Shown in pieces: positions 47,533 to 58,990 of a stretch of DNA of 64,000 nucleotides. This stretch comes from Talpa occidentalis (Eukaryota > Chordata > Mammalia > Eulipotyphla > Talpidae). The notes under the pieces were generated by a model. That model was given only the letters and a program-made list of their open reading frames with translations, was not told where the DNA came from and searched no databases. Location of the stretch: contig NW_023601322.1 of NCBI RefSeq assembly GCF_014898055.3, forward strand, positions 69,964,740-70,028,739, read 5' to 3'. Position 1 is the stretch's first letter. Each line of letters starts with the position of its first letter. A program made the translations under genes and the position numbers.

Positions 47533-48214
47533 TATTAAGTCCATTTCTATCAACATATTTATGTATCCCCACAAAAAAGAAAATTTGTAACTTTCTTTTG
47601 ATTTGAGTGGTGTTATTACAATCTTTTCTTAAGCTGAAAGTGTTTTTATTTTTTGTATTCTGAGTTTATGTTGTATTTGGAAGTTCTAAATACCAACCCT
47701 ACTCCTTAACCATGTTAGTAACTTGGAAAAAATGTGAAACTGAGATGTGAGTGCCCACAGGCAAGTGTCCAAGGGCAGCCGCCCTTGGAGAAGACTTGGG
47801 ATGGGCAGTCAACATGAGTGGGATTCTGTCTATCTCTCCCCTGAGAGTGTGGAATACTTACTATGCACCCCATCCTCATCCTCTTCAGGTAGCACATCCA
47901 TCCCAGGGAAATTAATTTTCCCAGAATTGGCTAGTCAGTTTTTTCTTCTTTTATCATGCCCTTTATTATGAGATCTGTGTATTATGGTGTTTGTACTCCA
48001 TACCGGTCCCTCTATGTCCATCCAAATATTTTAAAAGCCACTCCACTTTATGAGTTTATAGGAACTGTGGCCTTTAGTGATGAATATATGGGTAAGGGTC
48101 TTATGCCCAAGACATGGGGCTTCCACTCCAGAAGAAACTCTGGGAGTGAGCTCTCCTTCTTTCTGACTCTATCGTATGATATGTAGTGGCTGATTATATT
48201 GGTCTTTGTTTTTT

Positions 48215-48516
48215 TTTTTTTTTTTTTTTAGATTTATTTATTTATTTGTTTGTTTATTTATTTATTTATACAAGCACTGGGTACAGTCAGAAGCACGGGA
48301 GGGTGAGAGAATTCACCAGAGCCAGAGCGGGGAGCAGAGCAGGCAGAAGGACTGAAGTACACTGCTGAGGGGAGCAGCGGGTGGCAGGAGAGGTCTGCGC
48401 ACCATGTGGGACCCTCCTCTGGTGGCTGGGGAGCAGCCGGGGATTGAACCGGCACTGCAGAGGCTGCGGGCAGCTTCGCAACCCAGCACTCAACCGCTGC
48501 GCCACCGGGGAGGCCC
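48215..48516 (-). mobile_element. tRNA-derived SINE, subfamily Y
   Basis: Reverse copy with mixed TTTA/TTTG tail. Target duplication TGGTCTTTGTTTTTT at 48200 and 48517. Confidence 0.94.
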
Positions 48517-49609
48517 TGGTCTTTGTTTTTTAAAGAAGAGTTACTGTCCAGTTTTTGTTAGATTTAGCCTGATGTTCAATTGGTATCTTTGTGCATAGTG
48601 AATAGAAATAGGGAGGAGAAATTAGGACTGTGCAGAGGTCAAGAGAGGTCAGGTAAGAGGCAAATGGCTTGGAATTTGAGTGGACACCAACCATCCACAA
48701 AAGCAGAACAGTGAAAGCCCGTCTCTCTCACTCACTTCCCAGGCATGCACTCTTTCCATAGAATCTTTGTTTCACCCCTCCATCACCCCAGGCTCTGCCA
48801 GGTCCTGGCCCAAGCCTATGTTCTGGGTGTTTGTGTGGTGAACGGATGCCTTGGAAGATCTTCCCATAGCACCCAGCCCAGCAATACTTCATCCAAAGCA
48901 GTGGGGTAGGGAGGAAGGGAGCACTAGGGAACTGAATCTTTGCTTTGGATAAGGGAAGTTGTAGACCAGTACTATTACATAGGGTCTGGTTTCTGAGGGC
49001 TTTGCCCCTGAAGAGTCAGGGATTGTTTGGAATGTTCAGGAAAAAAAAAAGCTTTAGAAGCATCAGAGACTGCTGAGGATTAGGAAGGCATTGGCCTCGT
49101 CTTGCATGTGACTGTCTGTAAAGCACTAGAGGCAATTAGCTCTGGGCTGAAACTACATGACACTGGGTTTCTTCTACTTGTCCCTGACATACCGCATCAA
49201 CATAGAGGTGTGGGACTTGCTGGCTTAGGACACCCAGATTGGAGAGTGAGGTGAGGGTTGTCTAAAAATATGTTGCTCTTTATGCAGAAATGGTCATTTT
49301 TTTTTTTTAAGGACTTGATTTGGATGTGGTTCAACACAGGCCCATGTAGCCATCCAGGAAGAGAGATCATCGTTCAGAGGTCCCCAGATACCCCTTAAGG
49401 TGCAGCTGGATTGACCACAGTGGTCTGGGATAGACTTGTCTGGACTTAGGGTAGCCCAGCCTTGAAATCCAGATCATCATTGAAGATGGGTAATGGATGT
49501 TTTATGAATGTTCTTAGAGGCTTGAAGTTGTTGATGTGAAGGCCTCTTTGCAAGAATTAAACATGGGAACAAGAACGCCAACTTGCACTGGGAGGTGATG
49601 TGCTCTTTT

Positions 49610-49790
49610 TGAAAGGGCTTTGGAGCCCAAAAAAAAGCTGGGACTCCAATCCTGACTCTACTACCTACTAGGTTTGTAGGGAATTCATTTTACCTCCCTG
49701 ATCTTCAGCTTTCTTATCTGTGAGATTTGAGTAATAACAATAACCAGGGAACAAGTGGAGGTAGGTAGTGAGAATGACTCACACAATACA
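49610..49790 (+). repeat. MIR SINE, forward
   Basis: CAATCCTGACTCTACTACCT, then TACCTCCCTGATCTTCAGC, then TTATCTGTGAGATTTGAGTA. Confidence 0.7.
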
Positions 49791-50572
49791 GAACAGGAAC
49801 TTCCTAAAGTTTGCTTTTATTATTTGTCCAACACTTCTTAGTTTGCAAGTCTGTTGTGCAAGGGTTGACTCTGATAACCAGCTGCCCCAAGATGATTAGG
49901 GTTGATGAAACATCTGTGTGATTGCACAGGCATTTCCTCCCTAACTTGGTGCTCCATGTGCCTCCAGTTGAGCAGAGAGGCTTCACCAGGTGGAGGAAGA
50001 AGAGATGCCAAGGAGCGTGGTGATAGGGTGACAGCAGACCACTGCAGATCTTTGGGTCCCGCTCTCATAATCTCATTGTCTCCTTTGATTCTCACACAGT
50101 GTTGGGACAAAGGCAGGGCAGGGACTGTCCTTATTCACATGAGACAGAGGTCTCCACTTGCCATGAAATGACCAGGAACACTCACCTGCAAGAAAGTTGC
50201 TAGATTCAGGCAGGTTCCAGGGTATTTCTTTGTCTCATATGAGGTTAACGTGATCGAGGCCTCAGCTCTAGTCAAATTAGTTGGCAACAGAGATACTAGG
50301 ACTGAGATGAATGAAGGTTGGGGAAGAAAGTTTAACGACGGTATTAACACCCATGAAAGAAAGATGAGGTTAAGAATCTTCTCTTTTCTTTCCACCCAGA
50401 AAATGAAACTAAGTTGTAAGTTTAAGGACAAGTTAGGAGTGAGAAGGAATTCTATAATTTAAGGACTTCTGCATGCACTTTTTTTTTTTTTTAAACATAC
50501 AGCTTTGTAGTAATTTAGCTCTGGTTCTTCAGAGACACCTGCTAACCACTCAACCGCTCCTTTCTCATTCTT

Positions 50573-50863
50573 TTTAATCTTTTTTTTTTTTTTTTTAAGA
50601 TTTATTTATTTATTTATACAAGCACTGGGTACAGTCAGAAGCGCAGGAGGGTGAGAGAATTCACCAGAACCAGAGCGGGGAGCAGAGCAGGCAGAAGGAC
50701 GGAAGTACACTGCTGAGGGGAGCAGCGGGCGGCAGGAGAGGTCTGCGCGCCATGTGGGACCCTCTTCTGGGGACCGGGGAGCAGCCGGGGATCGAACCAG
50801 AGCTGCAGAGGCTGCGGGCAGCTTCGCAACCCAGCGCTCAACCGCTGCGCCACCGGGGAGGCC
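50573..50863 (-). mobile_element. tRNA-derived SINE, subfamily Y
   Basis: Reverse copy, close to consensus, flanked by CTCCTTTCTCATTCTT (50557 and 50864). Confidence 0.95.
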
Positions 50864-51199
50864 CTCCTTTCTCATTCTTGAGGCTTCTTTTGGTGAATAA
50901 TAGGGTTGAATTTACACCAATGACTTAGAAGATGAGTCACTGATTTTCTAGACCTCTCGAGTATCCTGCGATTGTGAATGATTTTCCTCTTTCACGCCTC
51001 AGATGCACAACCTCCTCTTCCTGCTCCCTTTTGTCAGTCTCCCACTTAAGAAGAACTCAGTTGTGCACATACAGTACTTGCTGGCCTTGACAACTATGAC
51101 CTGGATACCTGTACCTTATAGAGCTGTGGGATTGCTTGCTTCTGTATGGTTCTTGGAAACTTCTAGGTGCAGGGCCCAAAAGTGGAGTTTGAGCATTTA

Positions 51200-52260
51200 A
51201 AGACATTCAAGACACAGTCCTTTAGTGCAGGCCACCATCATCTCCTGCCTGATTTACTGCAGCAGCCTACTAATAAATCAACATGCTATTTTGTTCCCTC
51301 ACTTCCAACCCATTCTCCACACTTAACTACAGTGATCTTTCTATTTTTTTTTTAAAGATTTATTTACTTATGCATACAGGATCTGGGGTACAGGCCAGAG
51401 GTGTGGGGGATGAGAGAATTCACCAGAGACAGAGTGGGGAACAGAACAGGCAGACTGACTGAAATACACTGCTGAGGTGCGCAGCGGGTGAGACAGGCCA
51501 GGTCTGCTGTGCCATGTGGGTTTCTCCCTGGCCGGGGATCAAACTCAAGCTGCAGTGGCTGTGGGTAGCTTCATAGGTTGTGTCTTTACCCCCTGTGCCA
51601 CCACGGAGGCCCTACAATGATCTTTCTAAATCTGATGTATCCCTCCTCTGCTTAATATCTCTCAGGGGCTCCCTATTGTCCTCAGGGGGAATTTAAACTC
51701 CTTAGCATGTCCCACAAGACCCTCAGGTAGGCCCTGACCCTACTTATATCTCCAATCTTATCTCCCTATTCCTCTATTTGCAGTCTGTGCTTCTGCAGCT
51801 CAAACTTCTTATGGTCCTAGTACAAGTCATGTTCTTTCTACTCTTCTCTCTGCTTGGACTACTCTTCCCTCATACTGACTTCTCTTTTGAATAACTATGA
51901 CTCCTTCTCCAGATATCATTTTAGATCAGTAGTTCTTAATCATTATGAATCAATCTGATGAAAACCATAGATTCTCCCCTCCCAAAACCAAATATGTGCC
52001 CCCATGTGTTGATCAGTTTGCATGCAGATTCAGGTAACCATAATCCCTATATGAAAAACTTTTAAGCTGAGCCCCTTTTCTAGCAATTAATACACTTTGT
52101 AGTTATTAATTTGCTTATCTCTCTCCACTGGATTGAGCTCCATGAGGGCAGTACTTTGGCTTGTTCACCATTGTGCCTTAAAATAGTGCTTGGCACACGG
52201 GGACTGTTTGATACTTTTGTTGAATGAATGAATGAATGAACGAATGAACCAATATCTGCT
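51200..52260 (+). mobile_element. LINE L2 3' region, long, split by a SINE
   Basis: Ordered L2 blocks: GGCCACCATCATCTCCTGCC, CTCAGGGGCTCCCTATTGTC, CAAGACCCTCAGGTAGGCCC, AGCTCCATGAGGGCAGTACT, and GAATGAATGAATGAACGAAT at the end. 51930-52090 may be a foreign insert. Confidence 0.85.
51354..51612 (-). mobile_element. tRNA-derived SINE, subfamily O
   Basis: Reverse copy inside the L2. Target TACAGTGATCTTTCTA at 51338 and TACAATGATCTTTCTA at 51613. Confidence 0.94.
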
Positions 52261-52589
52261 CTTCAGTGGATCATATTCTATTAGAGGAATAGGACATGTC
52301 TGTTAACAGTTGACAAAAGATAAACAACTGACATTTTTCTGAAAGTTCAGAGTCTGAGGTGACTGGGCTGGTCGACTTGGAAAAGCCCAGTAGACAAGGA
52401 CTCTTGGGTTGACCTTGAAGATAGAAGGACTTATAGGCTCATATTCTATTTTTTACAAATATTTTGTCAAAGTAGTAGAGGTGGATGAAAGAGGTAGAGT
52501 TATCTAACATTTGATGGTGTCTTCCCCTATAAGAATTACTGGAGTCCATGGAATTATGAGGTGTCAAGAGAAAGCCTCTCCTTGTCCCT

Positions 52590-52790
52590 TCTTTTCCTAT
52601 TCCAACAGTATTTTTTAAGTGCTGGTATATGCCATGAACTTTGTTAGGTGTTGAGGGTATTTTGACAAATAACCTTGATGAAAAGGTATTAAGTACCAAG
52701 AGCAGAATTTGGACCAAAGCCTTGGTGGGAATACTTTTTAACCAGGTCATTAGCTATGGTAAGGTTTAAATTATAAAGGGATTTATTAGA
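52590..52790 (-). mobile_element. LINE L2 3' end, reverse (weak)
   Basis: TTAAGTGCTGGTATATGCCA then TTGTTAGGTGTTGAGGGTA resemble the reversed L2 terminus. Confidence 0.5.
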
Positions 52791-52794
52791 ATTG

Positions 52795-53005
52795 ACAGGA
52801 GTTTCAGAGTTAGGCCAAGGTTCAAATTCCGACCCTGCCTCTTACTAGATATGTGCAAATACTTCTTGAAATTCCAATTCTGTAATTTTTGAAACAGAAA
52901 TAATATCATCTATCTCCTGAGGCTGTTGCAAGGTTTAAATGAAATAATGTGTATGACCTCTGAGTAGAGGCCCTGCACACAGTAGCATTAGCACTTCTAT
53001 CGTTT
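52795..53005 (+). repeat. MIR SINE, forward
   Basis: TTCAAATTCCGACCCTGCCT, CTCCTGAGGCTGTTGCAAGG and GCCCTGCACACAGTAGC are MIR blocks. Confidence 0.75.
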
Positions 53006-53466
53006 TCAGGGGCTATGTAAGCTGAAATCTTAGTTTGGTGCCATCATTTCAACTGGTTCATAAGAGATTACCAGATTGGATTCTACTATCTTGTGTGACT
53101 TGTATATGTTCCTATTTCCTGTAAGAAAATGTTCTTAGAAAATAAATGTCTATGGGCCCTAGTTTGTCTTTTGCATTTTTCTTTGCTTATTGAAGCTTTA
53201 AGTACTTAAGTAGAAAATTAGAAATATATGAGTCCTGTAAAGGAATAGGGAAAACATGTCCAAGAATCCCACCATCTAGGAACTGTATCCCCACATTTTC
53301 TGGATCACAGACCCATTGAGACTCTGATAAAGATAATCTGTCATTCTTCTCTTCCCCACCCCCAAATGACATTTTTCTTTTGCCCATACAGACAAATATT
53401 TTCATACAATTTCAGGACTTTCCATTTGTTTACTCCAGAGTTACAAAACTCTAACTTGACTCCCAA

Positions 53467-53550
53467 GCACAAATTCCACAAGAGAAATCAATCAGTCCAG
53501 GTCCTGCCTTCACCCTCACATAAGGGCTTCTGAATCTCTTGTTCATGCAG
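53467..53550 (+). repeat. 84-base diverged direct repeat, copy A
   Basis: Begins GCACAAATTCCACA and ends GCAG. It is similar along its whole length to 54070-54153; see findings. Family unknown. Confidence 0.75.
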
Positions 53551-54069
53551 CAGGTTGCCGGGGTTTTTTTCCATCTTTTTTTTTTTTTTTAGGTTTAAGT
53601 TTGTAAACTAAAAATTGGCTGTCTTTATTATCTTCTGCAATGTAGTTCATTGGTAATCAACTCATACACAGCTGTTTAGAGAGATGGGTTTGACTTCTGA
53701 TTTCCTTGGCATATATTTTTGTTTGTATGTCTTGGAGTAAACACAAGGGACAGACACTGTGAGAGTCTGTCTTAGGGGTAGAGGAAAGACCCACCATCTT
53801 TTCCTGTGTCCTCTTCACCTCTTCATACTGCCCAGGACTGTTTGTCTAAGGCCTCCCCACTGGCTTCTAGCAGCACTCAGAAGAGAACAGACTGGAGGAT
53901 ATGGCAGTGAAGGGAGCAGGTCTCTTTTCTTTTTCTCCTGGTTCCAGTCATTCACGTCTCGAGCCGTGTCAGGATAGGAACTGTACATTGGCGGAGGAAT
54001 CGTGTGCAGCTTGGAGGTGGGCGTCTGCAGCCCACATGCTGTACTGTACTTTATTTTTTTGGCTTCAGT

Positions 54070-54153
54070 GCACAAATTCCACAGAGAGAAAACAACCGCC
54101 CAGGCTCTGTTTTCACACTCACAGAAGGGTTTCTGAATCCCTGTTTCTTGCAG
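54070..54153 (+). repeat. 84-base diverged direct repeat, copy B
   Basis: Partner of 53467-53550, same orientation, sharing GCACAAATTCCACA, CTCACA, AGGG and TTCTGAATC blocks in order. Confidence 0.75.
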
Positions 54154-54339
54154 TTGAGTTGTCCTTTATTTCAGTCCACAAAGATACATGGCTTGGCTCT
54201 TTCCTTCAGAAATCAGCAGCCCTTGCTAAATGAGCCTGACTTTAGATAAACTTGTGCACTGCAGGTGCAGGACAGGCTGAAGCAAGGGGCCTCAGGACTG
54301 TTAAAATGTGGTGCTGCTGCTACCCTGGTTCACAGACTT

Positions 54340-54790
54340 ACATCCTCTCTTTCTTGGATTATTATCAGGACTTCCCAACTGTTCTTTCTGCTTCTGATCC
54401 AGCTTCTACCCTGCATCCAAAATTTCATTGAAAAATACCCATCTGTTGATGTCATTCCCTGTTTAAAACCTTTTTCTGGTGCTGTTCTTCGGATAAAGTC
54501 CAAATTCATTTTCTTGGCTTACAGGACTCTGCAAATCCTGGCCCCTGTCCACCTCTCCAGCTTCCTTCCTCTCACTGTCACCCCATGTGCCAGCCCTTTT
54601 AGCTTCTCACCATCCCCAATTGATTCTTTACATGTGTGATTCTTCCATCCAGCTCATCCTTTCACCTTTGCTGCCTGTGGAACACTTGCTTCTTTATCCT
54701 CAAATGTGACCTTCCATGAGGATTCCATACTTGTAATGCTATTCCGGATTCCCCAGGCAGGATTTGTGGTTCCTTCTGTGTTTCTGGGAT
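54340..54790 (+). mobile_element. LINE L2 3' region
   Basis: TGATGTCATTCCCTGTTTAA, GGATAAAGTCCAAATTCATT and CTGGCCCCTGTCCACCTCTC follow the L2 order clearly. Confidence 0.85.
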
Positions 54791-54794
54791 TTAG

Positions 54795-55035
54795 TATAGA
54801 GTAGTGATTGCAAGTATGGACTCTAGAGTCAGATTAGAGTTTCTAGTCTGGTTTCTATCCCAAGCTCGCTCCTCTAGATGTGTGGACAAGGTGAATGATC
54901 TGCCCTCTTGTTCATCTTCATCTGTGGAATGGGGATAATATTAGTAAACCTCACAAGTTGTTGTGAGGATTAAGAGACAGCACTTTATATATAATGTTTC
55001 TTGGCCATAGCCTGCATTCAGTAAAAATACTCCTT
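54795..55035 (+). repeat. MIR SINE, forward
   Basis: AGTATGGACTCTAGAGTCAG, TCTGTGGAATGGGGATAATA, GTTGTTGTGAGGATTAAGAG and ATTCAGTAAAAATACTCC. Confidence 0.88.
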
Positions 55036-55060
55036 TTTATTGTTGTTATCACAGTACTTT

Positions 55061-55089
55061 AGCCTCTTAACCCCTTGCGCCACCAGGGT
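55061..55089 (-). mobile_element. 29-base SINE head, tailless and 3' truncated
   Basis: Reverse complement starts CCCTGGTGGCGCAAGGGGTT, the 5' end of subfamily O, and stops after about 29 bases. It is flanked by ACAGTACTTT on both sides (55051-55060 and 55090-55099). There is no poly-A. It interrupts an L2-like stretch. Confidence 0.85.
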
Positions 55090-55099
55090 ACAGTACTTT

Positions 55100-55260
55100 G
55101 TATATATCTCTACTAAGCACTTGTCACCTCAGCTTATAAATAGTTGTATACATCTGTCCTATCAGATCATGTACTCTTTGAGGACAATTGCATGTCCCGT
55201 TTACTTTTTCTGTGTATAGACATTTACAGTAAATGTTGGTTGAATGAGGTATTGCACTAA
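55100..55260 (+). mobile_element. LINE L2 3' end
   Basis: AAGCACTTGTCACCTCAGC, TGTACTCTTTGAGGACAATT and GTAAATGTTGGTTGAATGAG match the L2 terminus. It lies about 240 bases before exon 4. Confidence 0.7.
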
Positions 55261-55496
55261 GATATACCTTCACAATGGAAATGGGCAACAGGCAGAATAA
55301 GGAAGGCTTAAAATTGAATTTGTGCATCATCACAAACTCAGAATTGCTGTGACCTTAATGTCAGCCGGTTTACCTAGCTCTGGACTAAAATCTCTTCTGT
55401 TACCTCCTAGAGCGTGTTCAGTGTTTCTGTGTTGCCAAGACAGGGCAGCAGGCCATCACCAAGTTCATGTCCATCTGTTTTTGTTTTGAACTGTAG

Positions 55497-55618
55497 GTGA
55501 CATGTCTGAGAGTAAAGCCAAGAAGATTGAAATCAAAGATGTCGATGGGCAGACACTCAGTAAGCTGATTGACTACATCTACACTGCCGAAATTGAGGTG
55601 ACCGAGGAGAATGTCCAG
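55497..55618 (+). CDS. KLHL3: KLHL3 exon 4 (second half of BTB domain)
   Basis: This 122-base exon has acceptor TTGAACTGTAG and donor GTAAAC. It completes Gly81 and encodes DMSESKAKKIEIKDVDGQTL and then the segment ending EVTEENVQ, closing on codon 121 in phase 0. It carries the C-terminal half of the BTB fold; the human BTB domain spans roughly residues 50-117. Glu85, another residue altered in human disease, is intact. Met83 is present and could start the 505-residue isoform known in human. The next exon should begin VLLPAASLLQLMD, and I do not find it before 64000. Confidence 0.97.
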
Positions 55619-55659
55619 GTAAACTCAGCCCCAGCTCAGTGTGTTCCATACTCAGGACC

Positions 55660-55835
55660 CACCATTTTATAGTATCCTTCCATTTACCCTGTGACAATGC
55701 CACAACTCAGTTGGTCACTGGAGAGGGAATGGGAGCCAAAGGTCAAAAGAAGTTAGGCAGTTTGCCTTGGATCACACAGCCAGTAGGTGTGTGAATTTGT
55801 GCTCCTGCACTTAACTGCTAAGCCATAATACCTCT
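55660..55835 (-). repeat. MIR SINE, reverse
   Basis: CCTTGGATCACACAGCCAGT and CACTTAACTGCTAAGCCAT are the reversed MIR 5' half. Confidence 0.75.
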
Positions 55836-56489
55836 GAATGAACTGGGGACCCCGGGCAGAAAAACTTTAATTTTGATTCACACTCTTGGCAAAGGAAGAC
55901 CTAAAGGCCTGGGTGACTCCATTTTTCCCCAGCCACCATCTCATCTCAGGGTTTTTGAGTATTGGATTGAGAGGCTGTTAAAATTTTTTTCCTGTTTCAG
56001 CATTAGTCAACCAAATGCCTCAGAGCACAGGAAGGTGCCAAGCACCAGGGCTGAGTTCAGCAGGGATGTGAGCCTGTGAACCTTGCTGTTCGTGCTTTTT
56101 CCTCCTTTTGCTGCCCAGCCTGCGTCCTCAGCCATCTGGAGCCTTGAAAAGAGGAGCCAGCAAAGATACTGCTTCCTCCAAAGGCAGCCATCTTTCCTTG
56201 GGAGGGCAAGGCAGAGCAGCACACCTTAGGAGGGGAGAAAGTGTGGCCCATTCTGGAACCCTACAAATCGCTGGGCCAAACATAGACACAGGATACACTA
56301 TTTCTTAAGAATAGTGATAGAAATTACCTGTGATATGAAGGTTTTTCTTTTCTTTAAAGCACAATTCCATCTTGTTTTATGAGGTAAATACCTCTCTTGT
56401 GACCAAATACCCACTTCCCTTATCCAGAGTACCAGCCCTTTTTTCAGGGTGGAGGTATCTGGGAGACTGAATTGCTAATTGCTTATTTC

Positions 56490-56800
56490 AGTTCAGCCCA
56501 AATGTTTGAGTGCCTGTTCTGGGCTGGACGTTGTTGGGCAGAGTGAGTGTGATAGTGAACAGCAGTGAGTCTGCTGCCAGCTCTGATAGTTTGTGGTGTA
56601 AGGGTGAAGACAGATGCTCACAAGTAATATCTATGTACGCATCGTGATAAGTGCATTGAAGGAAAGGGGTGTGGACTATCATGCTCCTTTATCAGTCCAC
56701 AGTGAGGTGGACTATCATGGGGACTCAGTTTGGATGGAGAAAGAGATCTGAGATGGGTTCTTTCAGGAGATGAGTGGGAGTGAATTTGATGTGGTGAAAG
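56490..56800 (-). mobile_element. LINE L2, reverse
   Basis: TTGAGTGCCTGTTCTGGGCT, then GATAAGTGCATTGAAGGAAA fit the reversed L2 3' region. Confidence 0.6.
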
Positions 56801-57369
56801 GGACTCAGAAAAGGTGAAGTCCAGGCAAGCCAAGGGCCTGAGACATACTGCATTTGGGTCTGCAGAGCCTGCCCCTCCATAGAGCCTTCCTTTGTTTCTG
56901 GCTCCTGGACAGACTCTTGGGCTTGTAGAATATCTGTAGAGAGCTGATCTGATCCTCTCCCCATCCTTTTAAGATTGAGGTATATTTTATACACAATAAA
57001 ATGCATAGACATTTTGTTTGGTTTCTGGTCTTTTTATACAAAATGGAGTGGGTTACATTCTGGGTCAAGCAGTGGAATTCAAACAACTAAATGACTTTTG
57101 GGCAGTAACAGTAAGTGCAAAGTAATTTAGTATAAAATGAGTACAGGACATATATTAAAAAAATGTTTAAATGGATTATGATTGTATCAAATCCCCACCA
57201 TATTTAAATTCATCTAGATACTCTTAAGGATCATACAAATATTAACAAAAATACATCCTTTGAAAACCTAATGAAAAATGCTAGATGTCAACCTAAATGA
57301 TGTGCAGCAGGTAAATAATTTTAAAAAATTGTGCATTAAAGTATATCAGTAAGTCATTAATCATATGAT

Positions 57370-58110
57370 GTGGTAGGCAGAATAATGGCCCCATAAATGT
57401 TGGTGCCCTAATGCCTGAAATCTGTGACCATGTTAGGGTAAATGCCAAGAGGAATGAATGCTGCAGATGGAATTCATGTTGCTAATCAGCTGAACATGTG
57501 ATAGGAGATTATCTTGGATTATTCAGGAGGGCCCAATGTAATCTCAAGGGCTCTTTGAGGTGAAAGAGGGAGGCAGAATACTAATCAGAAGGATGTGATG
57601 TGGCAAGGACTCAGCTTGATGTTCCTGGCTTTGAAGATAGGGGGCCATGAGCCAAGGATTGTGGGTGGGCTCTGGAAGCTGGAAAGGAAAGAAAACAGTT
57701 TTCCTTAGGGACTCCACAAGGAACACAGGCCTGCTGATACTGTGATTTTAGCCCACTGGAACCCATTTGGGACTTCTGACTTACAGAACTGTAAGAAAAT
57801 CAATTTGCATTAAAAAAAAAATTATTTATTTATTTATTTATTTATACAAGAACCAGGGTATAGGCCATATGTGCAGGAGGGTGAGAGGATTCACCAGAGA
57901 CAGAGCGGGGAACAGAACAGGCAGACTGATGAAATACACTGCTGAGGGGAGCAGCGGGCGCGACAGGAGAGGTCTGCCACAACAATGTGGGACCCTTGCC
58001 GACCGACCGGGATTGAACCCACACTGCAGAGGCTGGAGAAAGCTTCACAGTGTGGCGCTCAACTGCATGTGACATCAGGGGAGGCCTTGCGTTGTTTTAA
58101 GTCACTAAAA
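57370..58110 (+). mobile_element. Ancient LTR-like dispersed repeat, split by a SINE
   Basis: GCAGAATAATGGCCCCATAA, GAGATTATCTTGGATTATTC, GGGCCCAATGTAATCTCAAG and ACTTCTGACTTACAGAACTG are a familiar mammalian repeat. It resumes after the SINE with TTGTTTTAAGTCACTAAA. I do not assign a family name. Confidence 0.75.
57812..58086 (-). mobile_element. tRNA-derived SINE, subfamily M
   Basis: Reverse copy with ACAAGAACCAGGGTATAGGC and GTGTGGCGCTCAACTGC. Target TTGCATT (57805) and TTGCGTT (58087). The head reads GTGACATCAGGGGAGGCC, diverged in the A box. Confidence 0.9.
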
Positions 58111-58714
58111 GAGAAAAAATCAAAACCTAAAAAGACAGTATAATGGAGGTTATAGAATTGTATGATTGGAACAGCACTTTTCCTCCCTTTTCATCATGTA
58201 TTTCTGAATAACTTTCATTTCCCTGTAAAGTAGAAAGTGTTTACTAACTTGGATACTTAGATGATGTTCCATTCTGGAACCTTGTTGCCTGGACTAGGTA
58301 TTTTATCTTTTCAGCTAACCCAAGCATCAGTTTAAGGCAGGTGGCAGCAGGTAGCATATTCAGAGGACTCTGGAGAAAATGGCTGTGTTATTAATTTTTA
58401 AAAACCACTTTGTTAGGGTAGAGCAGGAACCAGAGTAAAGATGTGCAGGTTCAGAGGACACATAGGAAGAGAGATGAGGCAGGAATTGAGTATAAGTGGA
58501 GACCAGGGTCCAAGTGTCAGTTTTCCCCTCACTCACAGAGTACTCGCAGTACAGCTTTCCCTCTGCAGTGCTGAGTACAGTGTGTGGGGCTCAGTTACCT
58601 CTGACCAGAGAAGACACTCAGCCCATATCTGACTTACTGTCCTTCCATCCCCCAAAGCTTCTCTGACACTTCCACTGCCATCCTGCCTGATGAGTTTTCT
58701 CATTTGTGAAATAG

Positions 58715-58990
58715 GAATCTTAATTGTATCCGTTCTATTGAATGGCCAGTCATGAGTTAGCCTGTCTGCATTTGAATCCTGGCTGCCCTATTTTCTACCT
58801 GTTTGACCCTAAGCAATTTATTTAACCTCTGTGCCTTAGTGTTTTCATCTGTAATGTGGGCATAATAATAGGGGCTTAATCTTAATGTGGGCTTAACTGC
58901 ATAGGGTTGGATTAAATGAGTTGGATTAAATGAGTTAATACAGGTAAAACACAGAACCATGCTTCACACATGGTAAATAATGCATGTCGG
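58715..58990 (+). repeat. MIR SINE, forward, with internal duplication
   Basis: GCATTTGAATCCTGGCTGCC, TTAACCTCTGTGCCTTAGTG and GGTAAATAATGCATGTCGGC are MIR blocks. GTTGGATTAAATGA is tandemly duplicated near 58907-58934. Confidence 0.88.

Larger units (their letters stand above)
43514..55496 (+). other. KLHL3: KLHL3 intron 3
   Basis: Bounded by GTATGA and AACTGTAG. It holds eight full SINEs, all antisense, plus one SINE-head fragment, L2, MIR and L1 pieces and an 84-base diverged repeat pair. 43930-44350, 44890-45740, 47590-48190, 48560-49600 and 49800-50570 show nothing recognised beyond weak MIR traces. Confidence 0.9.

Noticed and set aside
50540..50560. ACTCAACCGCT just before the SINE at 50573, resembling the SINE head
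   Set aside because: Only about 11 bases match and no target duplication surrounds it; chance similarity is adequate.
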